Below are positions 23,455 through 35,570 of a stretch of DNA of 64,000 nt, piece by piece. This DNA is from Euphorbia lathyris. Its lineage: Eukaryota > Streptophyta > Magnoliopsida > Malpighiales > Euphorbiaceae. Every line of letters begins with the position of its first letter. The stretch's first letter is position 1. The stretch is from assembly GCF_963576675.1 (NCBI RefSeq), contig NC_088917.1, positions 77,300,610 to 77,364,609 of the forward strand, written 5' to 3'. The notes under the pieces are model-generated. The model ran no database searches, had not been told where the DNA came from, and saw nothing but the letters and a program-made list of their open reading frames with translations. Position numbers and translations under genes: made by a program.

Positions 23455-26400
23455 ATGCAGGTGAGCCTAAGATGCGTGGAGAAATCAAAACTGTGGTATA
23501 TTGACAGTGCATGCTCAAGGCACATGACCGGTGATGAAACTCAGTTCATCACACTTGAGCTTAAACGAGGTGGAAACGTAAGCTTTGGAGACAATAAAAA
23601 GGGTAAGATAGTAGGATCGAGCACTATCGGAGGTAACCCTACTATTGAGTCATTCTCCTTAGTTAAAGGTCTCAAGTATAACCTACTGAGCATAGCTCAG
23701 CTGTGTGACAGTGGTAGAAAGGTTGTATTTGATGACACTCAGTGTCAGATACTCGAGGGAAAAACAAACAATTTAATTCTAACTGCCCCTCGTGTTGACA
23801 ATGTATATATGTTGAGTTTAGAAAAACAGTTTTCTAAAAATATATGCTTAGTGTCTAAAGAGGATAACTCTTGTCTATGGCATAGGAGACTTGGTCATGT
23901 GAGCATGGATCTCCTTGCCAAATTAGCTAGAAAGCAATTAGTTGAGGGATTGCCCAAATTGAAATTTGAGAAAAATCAATTATGTAATGCTTGTCAGCAA
24001 GGTAAACAAACTAAGAAGTCTTTTCAAAGTAAAAATATTGTCTCAACCAAGAGACCATTGGAATTACTACACATGGACCTTTTCGGACCTGTCCAGCCAT
24101 TCAGCTTGGGCGGTAAGAAATTTTCCTTAGTCATTATAGACGATTTCTCTCGGTATACTTGGATCATCTTGCTGAGTAGAAAGGATGAAACATTTGAGAT
24201 GTTCACAACATTGATTAAAAAGCTTGAAAATGATAAAGACCTAAGAGTAGCTCATATCAGAAGTGATAATGGCGGAGAATTCAAAAACCAACAGTTTGAT
24301 GAATTCTGTGAAGTCAGTGGCATTGACCATAACTTTTCTGCTCCTAGGACGCCTCAACAAAATGGGGTAGTTGAAAGGAAGAACAGAACTATAGTCGAAA
24401 TTGCTAGGACAATGCTGAGCGAAAATAGGCTTCCAAAGTACTTCTGGGGTGAAGCTGTCCACACAGCATGTTATATACTGAATAGGGCTTTAGTTAGACC
24501 TATACTCAAGAAAACCCCTTATGAACTTTGGAAAGGACGAAAGCCCAACATTGGCTACTTTCGTGCCTTTGGGTGTAAATGTTTTATACTCAACACAAAA
24601 GATAACCTTGCTAAATTTGATGCTAAAGCTGACGAAGCGATCTTTTTAGGGTACTCAACTAACAGTAAAGCATATAGGGTGTATAATAAACGAACTCAAG
24701 TTGTAGAGGAGTCTGTCCATATCGAGTTCGATGAAACTGACCCTGCAGGAAAGACAATTCAGTCTGCCGAAGATGAACCAAGCTCAGCTTCCGCTGACCA
24801 AAATGGAGCTGCTGAGTCATCACCACAAGGGCTGACCAAAGGTAAACTCGAACCCGAAATTACCTTTGCTGACCAATCTACTCCTGCAGATATTGTAGAA
24901 ACACCTATTCCAGACAACTCAACATTGCCCAAAGAAATCAAAATTCCAAGAGGACATTCGGAGAAGTCCATTCTTGATGCTGCTGAAAATAGGCCGATGA
25001 CAAGAGATCAGCTTAGAAAATATCTCAGCAATGTTGCATTCGTCTCAGTACATGAACCAAAGAACTTCTCAGATGCTGAGCACGACGAACATTGGATCAA
25101 TGCTATGTAAGAGGAGCTTGATCAGTTCAAAAGAAACGAGGTATGGGATTTAGTACCAAAACCTAGGAATCAAAAGACCATAGGAACTAAGTGGGTCTTT
25201 AGAAATAAACTAGATGAGTAAGGCAATATAGTCAGGAACAAAGCCCGTCTTGTAGCCCAAGGCTATAGTCAGCAAGAGGGCATTGACTATGGTGAGACCT
25301 TTGCACCCGTAGCTAGGTTAGAGGCTATACGTATATTATGTGCATATGCTAGTTTCATGAATTTCAAGCTATATCAAATGGATTTTAAAATTGCTTTTCT
25401 TAATGGATTTATAAACAAAGAGATGTATGTTAGTCAGCCTCCTGGGTTTGAAGATCCAAAGTTTCCAAACCACGTTTATAAACTCAAGAAGGCCTTGTAC
25501 GACCTGAAACAAGCACCTCGTGCTTGGTATGAGAGGTTGACCAATTTCCTGCTAACCAGGAACTATGTCAGAGGTAAAGCTGACACAACCTTGTTCATTA
25601 AGAAGAAGGGTAAAAATACCCTGCTAGCACAAATTTACGTAGATAATATAAATTTTGGTGCTACTGACGAATCTATGTGCAAAGAATTTAGTAAACAGAT
25701 GCAAACTGAGTTCGAGATGTCTATGATGGGCGAACTCAACTTCTTCCTTGGACTTCAAATCAAGCAAGGAAAGAATGGCATCTTCATTAGTCAGTCTAAG
25801 TACGCCAAAGAAATGTTAAAGAAATTCGATATGGAAGAATGCAAGCCCATATCTACCCTAGTGGGTACTGACACTGTCCTTTGTGCTGACGAGAAAGGTA
25901 AGTCGGTAGATAGCAAATTATATCGAGGTATGATTGGCTCTCTACTTTATCTTACGGCAAGTAGGCCTGACATTCAGTACTCAATATGTTATTGCGTGAG
26001 ATATCAAGCTGACCCCAGAGAATCTCATCTTATAGCTGTAAAAAGAATTTTTAGATATTTGCAGAGCTCAGTTAATGCAGGTTTATGGTATCCAAATACA
26101 AATGACTTTACACTCATTGGATACACTGATGCTGACTATGGACGAGATAAGCTAGAGCGTAAGAGTACTTCAGGAGGGTGTCACTTCCTTGGAAGCTGTC
26201 TAGTATCTTAGTTTAGCAAGAAGCAATCATCAGTGGCCTTGTCAACAACTGAAGCTGAGTACATTGCTGCTGGAAGCTGTGTGGCTCAAGTCCTATGGAT
26301 AAAGCAATAGCTTGAGGATTATGGTGTAAAAACAGAAACAATAGAAGTCAAATGTGACAACAAGAGTGCCATTGACTTATCCAAAAATCCAATTCAACAC

Positions 26401-26556
26401 AGCAGGATGAAGCATGTCAGCATAAGGCATCACTTCATAAGGGATCATGTACTCAAGGGTGAGATCAAGCTGACCTACGTTCCTACAAATGAACAGCTTG
26501 CAGATATCTTCACAAAGCCTCTGGCTCGTGAGCAATTTAACGTACTAAGGGGAGCT
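23455..26556 (+). pseudogene. pol: Element A pol, four stops, 3' end cut off by element C
   Basis: Directly in frame after the gag TAG. Protease (IDSACSRHM), integrase core (MDLFGP, SDNGGEF, VVERKNRT), reverse transcriptase and RNase H are present. Compared with B, four codons became stops: TAA at 25108-25110 (Gln), TAA at 25218-25220 (Gln), TAG at 26210-26212 (Trp) and TAG near 26308 (Gln). The catalytic YVDD is changed to YVDN (DNA near 25640), which removes an essential aspartate. The frame ends at the TG of element C within the last codons of RNase H. Confidence 0.92.
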
Positions 26557-26981
26557 TGATAGGGGTCAAAAAGCTTATCTTTGGGTACGGTTTTAGGACG
26601 GTTTTTATTGTTATTTCATGAATAAGCGAGCAATTCTCGCATTTATATGCCTTTGTGTGAGTTAGTTAGGAATTGGAAATGTTTTATTAACTTTTCGTTG
26701 TTTAGGCTCGTTTTCTGATCATTTTAGGCAAATAAGGCCAAAATGGCATGTATGTTATAATTCCGTTATCTTTTATAGCTAATTGGTCCGCCAAAAGTCG
26801 CACCAAACGGAGCGTTTGCTCAAAATGAGCGATTAGCGGGTCAATTTAGCCTTTGGACTAATGCTATTTGGAGTTTTCGTGCATGCGCAGGGATAAGTTC
26901 GGGCGAAAATTACATCATGGGACATCGAGCGACAGTGCAGAAGCGTGCAGGGCAAAACCGCTCGTCGGACTGGCCTTTTTA

Positions 26982-27030
26982 GGCCAGCTCGGGCGAGCTG
27001 GCCGCGCAGGGCCAGCTCGGCGAGCTGACC
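26982..27030. repeat. GC-rich hairpin pair in the element C LTR
   Basis: 26982-27003 has 9-bp arms GGCCAGCTC/GAGCTGGCC around GGGC; about 27011-27030 has GCCAGCTC/GAGCTGAC around GG. The AGCTC-GGGC-GAGCT core recurs at 29496-29509 in the same element. Confidence 0.88.
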
Positions 27031-27143
27031 TGCGGGAATTGGTCAAAAATACCAGTTTTGACCCCACGACTCCACGACCGGTCCCACGACTTCCCACCTG
27101 CATAAGGACACGAAATAGGTCAAAAAGAGGGCCCGAGCTACAA

Positions 27144-27153
27144 CTATAAATAG
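27144..27153 (+). promoter_or_regulatory. TATA box of the element C LTR
   Basis: CTATAAATAG on the plus strand, about 590 bases into the LTR, in the orientation of the element. Confidence 0.55.
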
Positions 27154-28111
27154 AACTTTTCCATTGTAAATTAGATATCTTTTTATCTTTGTAATTTTCT
27201 TAGCTTTCACCTTGAGAAATCCTCTCCACCTCCTCCATATCCTTCAAACCTCCATTGAAGACACCTCCGAAGCTCCGCTCACCGAGGATTGCTCAAGCTC
27301 CATCCTTAAGTCCTAGGAAGACGCCTACATTGGTAGACAGGTTCCCTGAAAGGGATTTTTCTTCTTTTATATTCTGTCTAGCCTCTGATCCATGTTATGA
27401 ATCCTAGGCTCATTGTATCTTCATGACAATACTTTCATCTTTGATATATATTATAGTTTTTTTATTCAATTGTGTTATTGCTTTAATCTTTGTCTTACGC
27501 TTTGTCTGATTGGTTTAACTCATTCGATAATCCCAAAATTAAGTTGGCACATATTGCGAGCTGAATCTGACCTAGTCAGTGCCTATAGGATTGACGACCC
27601 TATAGAAGATTAAGCCCAAATTGCTGAGCCTTAGAGCTAGTTTTGGCCTTACAAGGGAATCACGAACTAGGGACCTCAGGAGGATAGGTAGGGTTAATCG
27701 CCTCGGACACAAGTGACTTAGATTAGGTTTTAATTCCGTTGTCTAAACAATCTATTTTCATTATCATCGTATCCCCTCATGTTCCTTCGGGTAATTATAT
27801 TGGTAAAAGATCACATAGGAGTAGTTTAACTTAATTAGGGGTAGAGTAACTTAATTAGGCGTAGAATAACTTAGTTAGAATTAGATAACGTAGCTAGGAG
27901 TAGTATAATTCAACCTAGGAGTAAATTAACTTAAGCAAAACCAAACTCAAAACCCCCAAAGCCTAGATAACACCTGAGACCAAGTAGCTTGATACTTGCA
28001 GAAATAAATCCTGTGGACGATACCTGGACTTTCCAGAATTTTATTACTTGATAACGACGGGGTACACTTATCCCTTAGTGAGTCTTCTTCTCGGGAGGCA
28101 CATCAAGTTTT

Positions 28112-28129
28112 TGGCGCCATTTCCGGGGA
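28112..28129 (+). other. Primer-binding site of element C
   Basis: TGGCGCCATTTCCGGGGA lies six bases after the LTR. It resembles the TGGCGCCGTTGCCGGGG site of Athila-type elements, usually assigned to tRNA-Asp. Confidence 0.8.
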
Positions 28130-28337
28130 TTTATTTCTTCTGCAATATCGAACCAAAGGTCGATTTGTTAGTTTAGGCATTCCTTTGTGAATATCCTTTG
28201 TCTATATCATTTATACTTGTTTATATATAATTCTTTATACTCTTTTATACTTGTTAAAACTTTGTATTCATAGCTGTAAAAACTGGCTTATCAACTTTTG
28301 TGCTAGAACTTTACTTTTTCTCAGCATTCTCTGATCA

Positions 28338-29090
28338 ATGAATTGGCAAGAAAGAGTCGAGTGGCAAGCTCAAAAGTTTACCATACCATCAAGACAATAC
28401 ATTCGTACCCTGGAGAATGAGGCTCCCAATCCATCCATGGCCGACTTAAATAAGAAAATGGATATCTTGATGGCGAAACTGAGCCTCAACACAAATGAAA
28501 GTGTAAGTTTTGTGGGTAATCACCAAAGGTATAATTCTAACCCCAATTCTTACAGCTTTTATGATAGTGATTGGAGGAGACCTCAACACTCAAATCTATC
28601 CTACGGGAACCCTAAAATGTTGAGGCCTCCAAATAGGTTTGTTAATGAGCACAGGGAAAACGAATTGGGGATGTTTCCTTATGAACAAGCAAGTCAAGTT
28701 CCTCCACAACCCTCTAACTCACAAGATGAGGTGCTGTCCCTTTTGAAAGAAATATCAGCCCGACTTACAATCAATGAGGAGGTTTGCAAGGACTTGAGCA
28801 ACCAATTGGTTCAAATAAACCATGAGATGCAAGAGCAATCCCGAGATGCTCCCCCGAGCATAAAGGAAAACATAGAAATCCCACAAAGGGAATCAGCTCG
28901 AGCCATCTCTTTGAGGAACGATAAAAAGGTAGAACCAAGTCCACTGTCACATGCACCGCTCAAGGTAAGTGAGGAACCAGAAGCGGTAAGCAACCCCGGT
29001 TCAAAATCTGAAATTCTAAATCATGTGATAGAGATAAAAGATCAAATCAAAACTTGTGTATCTCAACTATCTTTTCCTCAAAAGTTATAA
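28338..29090 (+). CDS. Element C gag-like ORF (250 codons)
   Basis: Starts MNWQERVEWQAQ. The middle part has the tyrosine/asparagine-rich motif (HQRYNSNPNSYSF, then NLSYGNP and PPNRF) seen after the capsid domain of Athila gag. A heptad-like helical stretch follows (about 130-165). There is no zinc knuckle, protease or pol downstream. It is therefore probably the residual C-terminal part of gag in an element mobilised by others. Whether it is translated is unknown. Confidence 0.6.
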   Translation: MNWQERVEWQAQKFTIPSRQYIRTLENEAPNPSMADLNKKMDILMAKLSLNTNESVSFVGNHQRYNSNPNSYSFYDSDWRRPQHSNLSYGNPKMLRPPNRFVNEHRENELGMFPYEQASQVPPQPSNSQDEVLSLLKEISARLTINEEVCKDLSNQLVQINHEMQEQSRDAPPSIKENIEIPQRESARAISLRNDKKVEPSPLSHAPLKVSEEPEAVSNPGSKSEILNHVIEIKDQIKTCVSQLSFPQKL

Positions 29091-31234
29091 AAGTTTGGAT
29101 TTACTCCTTGTTCAGAAGTTTTCATTCTCTTCGACCTACCAAGAGAATCCAAAAGGGAGCAAACCAAACGTTTTCATAATCTGTTTAAATTTGGCCTCTT
29201 GTTTTTATTTAACTCATTTGAGGCTCTTAATCCGTTTTGTAGGTACGGATTATTTGTTAAGGAATTCGAGTTCCTAACGCGGATAGAAGCTTATACTTAG
29301 GAAGGAACTCTACGTCGAGCTAACCGACTATAAAAGTAACGCTTCTTGGGAGGCAACCCAAGTTTGAATACAACTTTCAGGTTTTTACTATTTAATAAAT
29401 TTTATAGATATACTTTTAGGTTTGTTTAGTTTTCTTTTACGTTTTTTTTAAGTGCTCGGGTTTAAAAAAAATCGTAATTTCACCCCGGGAGGCCCAGCTC
29501 GGGCGAGCTGGGCACTGCCGCCCAGTAGCCCGTTGGGCACTACCGCGCAGCCCGCCGGGCACCCCAGCTCGGGCGACATAAGCAACAGTTCGGGATTTTT
29601 TCCCGAACGGAGCTGAAAAAAATAGATAAATAAATAAATAATAAAAAAAAGGCACCGTAAATCATCAAGTTTTTGGCGATTGCGATAAAATCAGTAAGTT
29701 GTCTTCTCCACCCTAACTTCTTGCACATGTGTTTTATGGTTTTAGATGCAATGTTGGAACTTATTGCATATTTTAAGTGTGAGGAGGAGGGGTAGACAAA
29801 CTTACAAAAATTTGTATAATTTTAAATTTTTGTTGCGTCGTGTCTAGCTTAGTTAAACGCTTTCGAGTTTTATTTATGTTTCTGCATGCTCAAGACCTAA
29901 AACCGTGAACCTCCTTCGAATCTAAACTTCGTTATTTGTCCTTGAGGGCTGAGAACCGAATCTAAGATTGCATGACAACTAGTTTAGGTGTAGGACACAA
30001 TCTTTGTATCTGTAAAAGCATGAACTAAAGTTTGCATTTAGACCCTACTTTTGAAGAAATGCTAAAATCATTACTTAGGTAGATAACTTAAGAATTGAAG
30101 GCATGTGATATTAAACTTGAGTTTGGGGAGAACTAGTAAGCACAAAATTGAAACCCAAGAACTGTGAGTTGAATTTGAGCCCAAGAGCGAACATCAAAAA
30201 GTTTTTTTCTTGACATTTTTGTGTGAATGCTTTGACTTGTGGAAAGATTATAGATTTTGCACCTAATACTGAGTTGAACCTACATGCAATGATTTGAGAT
30301 GGTAAACGATGAATCAGCCTCACTAGAATTAACCCTTTTCTTTACCTTATTTTCTATTTTTCATCCACTCTAGGAAGCCCCTTTGAGCCTGTATTTTTGT
30401 AGTTTGTAGATTTTTCTTTCGTTCTAACCCAATTTTTGCAAACCATCACTTGGTTTGTTATTTAACCCGAGTTTTTGCAAAGCTCACATTGAGCCTTTGT
30501 TTCCTTCTAGCGCTTTATCTTTGTTTTTGGCATTATAGTAGCAAGCCAAAAGGCTAAAAAGTGAATGAGCATTACTATCCAAAAAGAAAAAAAAAAGAAA
30601 AAGAGAAGAAGAAAAGAAAAAGAGACGAACAAAAGAGGGAGAACTCTATTCCCCAGTTCTAAAATTAGAACGTCTCAGAAAAAAAAGAGAAGAAACATAT
30701 GTAAATAAAAAGCTCAATCACTTTACAATTTGCTAAAGCCATTTTAAACCTTGTTTTTCTAGTGCTAGAACTCCTAACCCTTGTTGTACCTTTAACCCTC
30801 TAACCACATTACAACCCTAATTCGAGGCTGTTTTTGATATCATCGGAGTCATATAGCATAGTAGAGGAACTCGGATGAACGTGCAAAATCGACGTAATCC
30901 TAAGCAAGAACATAATCCGAGAGTAAACACTTTAGCCACCGAAATTGTGTGAATTGAGTGAACCACCTATGGTGAGGTGTTTTACTTAGCTATCCCCTTA
31001 AGCTCGTTCAATTGAACATGTGTCCTTTTTCTTAAACATATGGCCTGTGATAATTGAAATGCGGCTTTTGGATATCGTGTCTCTACTTTGTACTTCCGAA
31101 TGCATGTAATTACAGATGCTCGAAATTGTGTCAAGCACTTAGTCAAACCGGGAGGTTTTCTAGCTTGCTTGTAATTGCGGGTTTAGTTTTTTAGTTTACT
31201 TGGGGACAAGTAAAGTTTTAAGTGCGAGGAGGTT
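29091..31234 (+). other. Non-coding 3' part of element C
   Basis: 2.1 kb where an autonomous relative would carry pol; no frame of note. At about 29349-29366 is a hairpin CTTGGG-AGGCAA-CCCAAG, part of a GCTTCTTGGGAGGCAACCC stretch common downstream of pol in Athila-like elements. A GC-rich hairpin cluster follows at 29492-29580 and an almost pure purine tract at about 30578-30680. The PPT ends at 31234. Confidence 0.7.
29492..29580. repeat. GC-rich hairpin cluster in element C 3' region
   Basis: 29492-29513 has perfect 9-bp arms GCCCAGCTC/GAGCTGGGC with loop GGGC. Overlapping GCCC/GGGC palindromes follow to about 29580 and end in another CCCAGCTCGGGCGA. Flanking DNA is A/T-rich. Confidence 0.85.
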
Positions 31235-31653
31235 TGATAGGGGTCAAAAAACCTCTATCTTTGGGTACGGTTTTAGGACGGTTTTTAGTGTTATTTCATG
31301 AATAAGCGAGCAATTCTCGCATTTATATGCCTTTGTGTGAGTTAGTTAGGAATTGGAAATGTTTTATTAACATTTCGTTGTTTAGGCTCGTTTTCTGATC
31401 ATTTTAGGCAAATAAGGCCAAAATGGCATGTATGTTATAATTCCGTTATCTTTTATAGCTAATTGATCCGCCAAAAGTCGCACCAAACGGAGCGTTTGCT
31501 CAAAATGAGCGATTGGCGGGTCAATTTAGCCTCGAGACTAATGCTATTTGGAGTTTTTGTGCATGCGCAGGGGTAAATTCAGGCGAAAATTACATCGTGG
31601 AACATCGAGCAACCGTGCAGAAGCGTGCAGGGCAAAACCGCTCGTCGGACTGG
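31235..31653 (+). repeat. 3' LTR of element C (first 419 bases only)
   Basis: Matches 26557-26973 and stops at GGACTGG, where the 5' LTR would continue CCTTTTT. The next base belongs to element D. Confidence 0.93.
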
Positions 31654-34021
31654 TAAGAGCCTCTTCGTAGTTTTCGGGTTCGTCGTCTAACACGGGAACC
31701 TCATCATCATCTCCCACTAGAAAACCATATCTAATTGGGAGTTCACGAACTCTTTGTGAACTACGAATGGGTGGCACTTGAGTCTCATCCAATGGGACTG
31801 CTTCGGGTTCCTCAACCGCCTCTATTGTTTCAGTCGGTGTTTCTTCTTCTTGAACTTCATCAAGTTCAATCATGCTTCCCTTTTCTGTTTCTTCGAGAAA
31901 CTCTTTCTCCAAGAATGTTGCGTGCTTGGATACTATTACTTTCTGATCATCTGGATGATAGAAGTAATACCCAACAGTTTCCTTAGGATATCCAATGAAG
32001 AAACATTTATCAGATTTAGAATCTAGCTTGTCTAACGCTATGCGTTTGACAAATGCTGAACAACACCATACTCTCATGAATGAGAATGTGGGTTTCCTAC
32101 CAACGAACAATTCATATGGTGTGGAACTAGCGGATTTAGTTGGTACTCGATTTAGGGTGAAGAGGGCAGTTTCTAAGGCATAGCCCCAGAATGTCTTTGG
32201 AAGTAGTGCTATGCTCATCATAGATCATACCATATCTAGTAAGGTACGGTTCCTCCTTTCGGATACACCATTGTGTTGTGGTGTATAGGGATGTGTCCAT
32301 TGTGAGCATATCCCACACTCAGTTAGATAATTCAGAAAATCATCTGAAAGATATTCGCCACCTCGATCGGATCGAAGTATCTTTATTTTCTTTCCTAATT
32401 GATTTTCTACTTCATTCTTGAAGCATTTGAATTTCTCAAAAGCTTCGGACTTGTGATTCATCAAGTAAACATAACCATATCTGGTATGGTCGTCTATGAA
32501 GCTTATGAAGTATCTGAATCCTCCTCTTGCTTGGACCGACATATGACCGCATACATCTGAATGTATTAATCCTAGAGTGTCTGATACACGCTCACCTTTA
32601 TTGCTAAAGGGTGTCTTTGTCATTTTACCTTTTAAAAATGCTTCGCATGTTTCCAATGATTCAGAATCAATTGAATCTATAAGCCCATCTTGATGTAGCT
32701 TAAGCATGCGTCTTTTGTTTATATGGCCTAAACGACAATGCCCCAAGTAAGTCGAATTATCTAGCTTATGTCTTTTGGTATCAATTGTGAATACAAAAAT
32801 TTTGTCATCTAGCACATAAATCCCATTTTGTGATATTCTTGAAAAATAGAAAATCTCATCTCTATAAAACTTGCAATGTTTGTCTTTTATTGAAATATGA
32901 AAACCGACGTCAACAAGACGGCTAATAGAAATAATGTTTCTAGACATTTCTGGAACATACAAACAGTTCCCTAATTCTATTACAAGCCCAGAGGGCAAAC
33001 TTAAAACATAATCTCCAACAGCGAGGGCGGCAACTCTTGCTCCATTTCCTACTCGCAAGTTTATGCTTCCTTTCTTCAATTCCTTAGTCCGATTTAGTTC
33101 CTGCATATTTGTACAAATATGAGATCCACATCCGGTATCAAGTACCCAAGATTCAGACTGTGAAATTGTATTTATTTCAATATAAAACATACCAGATGTT
33201 GAAGCACCATCTTTTCCCTTCTTGAGGGAGGCTAGGTACTCCTTGCAGTTCCTTCTCCAATGCCCGTCTTTACCATAGAAGTGGCACTCTCCTTTGGGCT
33301 TCTTCACTTCCTTTCCCTTAGCTCTAGTGGGCATGGCCCTCTTGCCTTTCTTGGGATGTTTAGGATTGGGAAAATTCCCCTTCCTCTTCTTTGATCCCTC
33401 TATGACAAGAGCCGGTATTGCCTTGTCTTTCTTCATATTGGGCTCAACTGTCTTGAGCATGTTTGCAAGCTCTTCAAGAGAAGTTTGCAAGCCATTCATC
33501 TGGTAGTTCATGATGAACTGTGAATAACTCTCTGGGAGGGATTGAAGAATTAAGTCTACACTTAGTTTGTTATCCATCGCGAATCCAATACTAGAAAGCT
33601 TGGTAATATAGCCAATCATCTTGACACAATATGTCATTACAGATGTGCCCTCTTGCATCCTGCAACGATATAGCAATTTTGATATCTCGTAGCATTCGCA
33701 TCGAGTTTGTTTCCCAAACAAATCTTTTAGGTGCACGATGATGGAATAGGCATCCATTTCCTCATGTTGCCTCTGCAATTCCGGTGTCATCGATGCAAGT
33801 ATGATGCATCCCGCATGATCGTCATCGGCCTTATGCTTCTGGTAAGCATCGATCTCTTCGATGGGAGCATCATCAGCTGGGATAGGGGGTATCGATGTAT
33901 CAAGTACATACCCTATCTTATCTAACTTCAAAATGATTTTGAGGTTACGAAACCAGTCGGTGAAGTTTGAACCCTTCAACTTGTTATCGGTAAGTATATT
34001 TTGCAGATTGGTTTTAGTCAT
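31654..34021 (-). pseudogene. gag-pol: Element D gag-protease-integrase, 3' truncated
   Basis: From MTKTNLQNIL at 34021 the frame is open for 598 codons through the capsid domain, a zinc knuckle whose second Cys is Tyr (CHFYGKDGH) and protease (LDTGCGSH). The integrase head and most of the core follow. Then a CGA codon is TGA at 32222-32224 and the frame continues to the junction at 31654. Past the junction it runs artificially into the LTR of C. This copy shows that gag and pol form one uninterrupted frame in this family, unlike in A and B. Confidence 0.92.
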
Positions 34022-35325
34022 GATTTTAGGAGTGATTTAATTTAACCTGAGAGTGAGAAAGAGTAAACGTACGTTATTCATTTGCTTTAAAATCTATCAA
34101 TCTAAAATTATAGGTCTTTTAATTCATTTTAAATTGCTCCCACTATTTTGCCAAATTAATAGCCCTCCATATTAATTCGAAGAATTTCACAAATCCTTTA
34201 GTGAGCTAGGATCCTAACTCCTGAGATTTTACATTGAGTTTGCTCAACAAGCTAGTCTCATTTGTTAGGTAGATTCATGTAATCAATCACATCTTTAATG
34301 TGATTCCTAGGTTATTGGGTTACTAACCACATTAGTAACTAATATGCTATTCATATTAATCCCAACCATATTGCCCATTAGTTTATGATAACATGAGTTT
34401 GCTCATCCAATTATCATAATCTAATTTAAGTATTACCCCATATTCATGAAAGAACGATTTTCGATAATTCAGGTGTTACCATAAGACCCCGAGCTTGAGT
34501 TTGCTCGACAACCCAAAGGCCCCCAGTACTGCCGGCTGAATTATTATATTAGGGAGGGGCAACCGATTTTAATAACTTGCTTATTTACTTAACTTTTAAT
34601 TTATGAGGGATTTTTATTTTAAGTCTCATAATCTAACTTAGTCTTGATTTGCTTTAGCATACATCAGACATATACATTGGTGTTATGGACATATTATCTA
34701 AATTATTCCGTCGAGCCAGAGACGGAATAAAAGGCCAAACCTATGGAAGTACTAACTATTACATATTTCTCTTTAGGTCCTCCGTCTTCTCCATGGCGCC
34801 TTGAAATTACATATTAATTTCTATACTACTAAAGAAAACTTCAATTAACTTGAAGGGAATTAGATGAGAGGAGAAATTACAATAGATAGTAGATAGGCAG
34901 GACTCGCATGCCCTATTTCAAAAATACCAAAAGACTAAATAGAGGGTCCAAATATGTCCATAACTCCAAACATACATAGACTCAATTAAATAAATTTAAT
35001 TGGTTGATTACATAAAATACTTATGTAATATTTAGGTTAATCACATTAACTCATCAAATTAACTTTCATCCAATTTTAATTCTAACAGTTTCGTATCTTC
35101 TATATTAACCTATTAGATTAATACAACTATACAAAACTTTATTTATGAATATCCCAATTATTTTGATTTTAATTCATTTAATACTTTTGATTTACAAATA
35201 GGTAAAACAAACTTTTAAATAAATTCTTTTATTCGATAGTCAAAACAGAAAACTATTAATTTCTGAAACATATATATATAACTATATTTAAAAACATATT
35301 TTAAAACAGTTTTAAAATATACATG

Positions 35326-35490
35326 TTCCGGGCCGGGCCCCGAACACGTGGCTGCTACCGTTTGGCAGCAGCCACGCGTCTGGTCCGCCGCTGCCTCACG
35401 GCAGCGGCGGCTAGACGTTATGCGATTGCTGCCGCGAGGCAGCAATCGCACGACGGCAGTCGGGTTGCGCTGTGAAGCGCAACCCGAACT
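35326..35490. repeat. GC-rich hairpin island in the leader of element D
   Basis: Hairpins: 35348-35375 (12-bp arms, one mismatch, loop GTTT), 35385-35410 (11-bp arms, loop TCAC), 35421-35450 (13-bp arms, loop GCGA) and 35461-35486 (11-bp arms, loop GTGA). An imperfect one precedes at about 35326-35346. It occupies the same place as the island of element 1, but several stems differ in length and sequence on both arms. Confidence 0.92.
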
Positions 35491-35508
35491 GATGTCCTAT
35501 ATTTTTTT

Positions 35509-35511
<3 letters not shown>

Positions 35512-35567
<56 letters not shown>
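35512..35567. repeat. (TA)n microsatellite, leader of element D
   Basis: About 28 uninterrupted TA units; element 1 has a shorter tract at the same place (about 6835-6852). Confidence 0.97.

Positions 35568-35570
<3 letters not shown>

Larger units (their letters stand above)
9024..26556 (+). mobile_element. Element A: SIRE/Maximus-like copia element, split by element B
   Basis: Plus-strand element in two pieces, 9024-11318 and 23314-26556, interrupted by B. Its 5' LTR is itself interrupted by element 1 and its pol is ended by element C, so A is the oldest layer here. Order: LTR remnant, tRNA-Met site, gag, stop, pol. The 3' end (RNase H tail, third ORF, 3' LTR) is absent from the window and probably was deleted together with the end of C. 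Confidence 0.9.
26557..28105 (+). repeat. 5' LTR of element C
   Basis: 1549 bp from TGATAG to ACATCA. Contains the hairpins at 26982-27030 and a TATA box. Short frames inside are not genes. Confidence 0.88.
26557..31653 (+). mobile_element. Element C: non-autonomous Athila-like Ty3 retrotransposon, 3' LTR truncated
   Basis: LTRs begin TGATAGGGGTC. The 5' LTR is followed by a TGGCGCC primer site and the 3' LTR is preceded by the purine tract GCGAGGAGGTT. Only a gag-like ORF is present; pol is missing altogether. In about 418 shared bases the LTRs show roughly 18 differences by eye, so the element is older than element 1. It is inserted in the pol of A. The 3' LTR stops at 31653. Confidence 0.88.

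Noticed and set aside
31544..32221. Chimeric ORF joining D integrase to the C LTR
   Set aside because: The last part is LTR sequence read past the rearrangement junction; no sign of selection.
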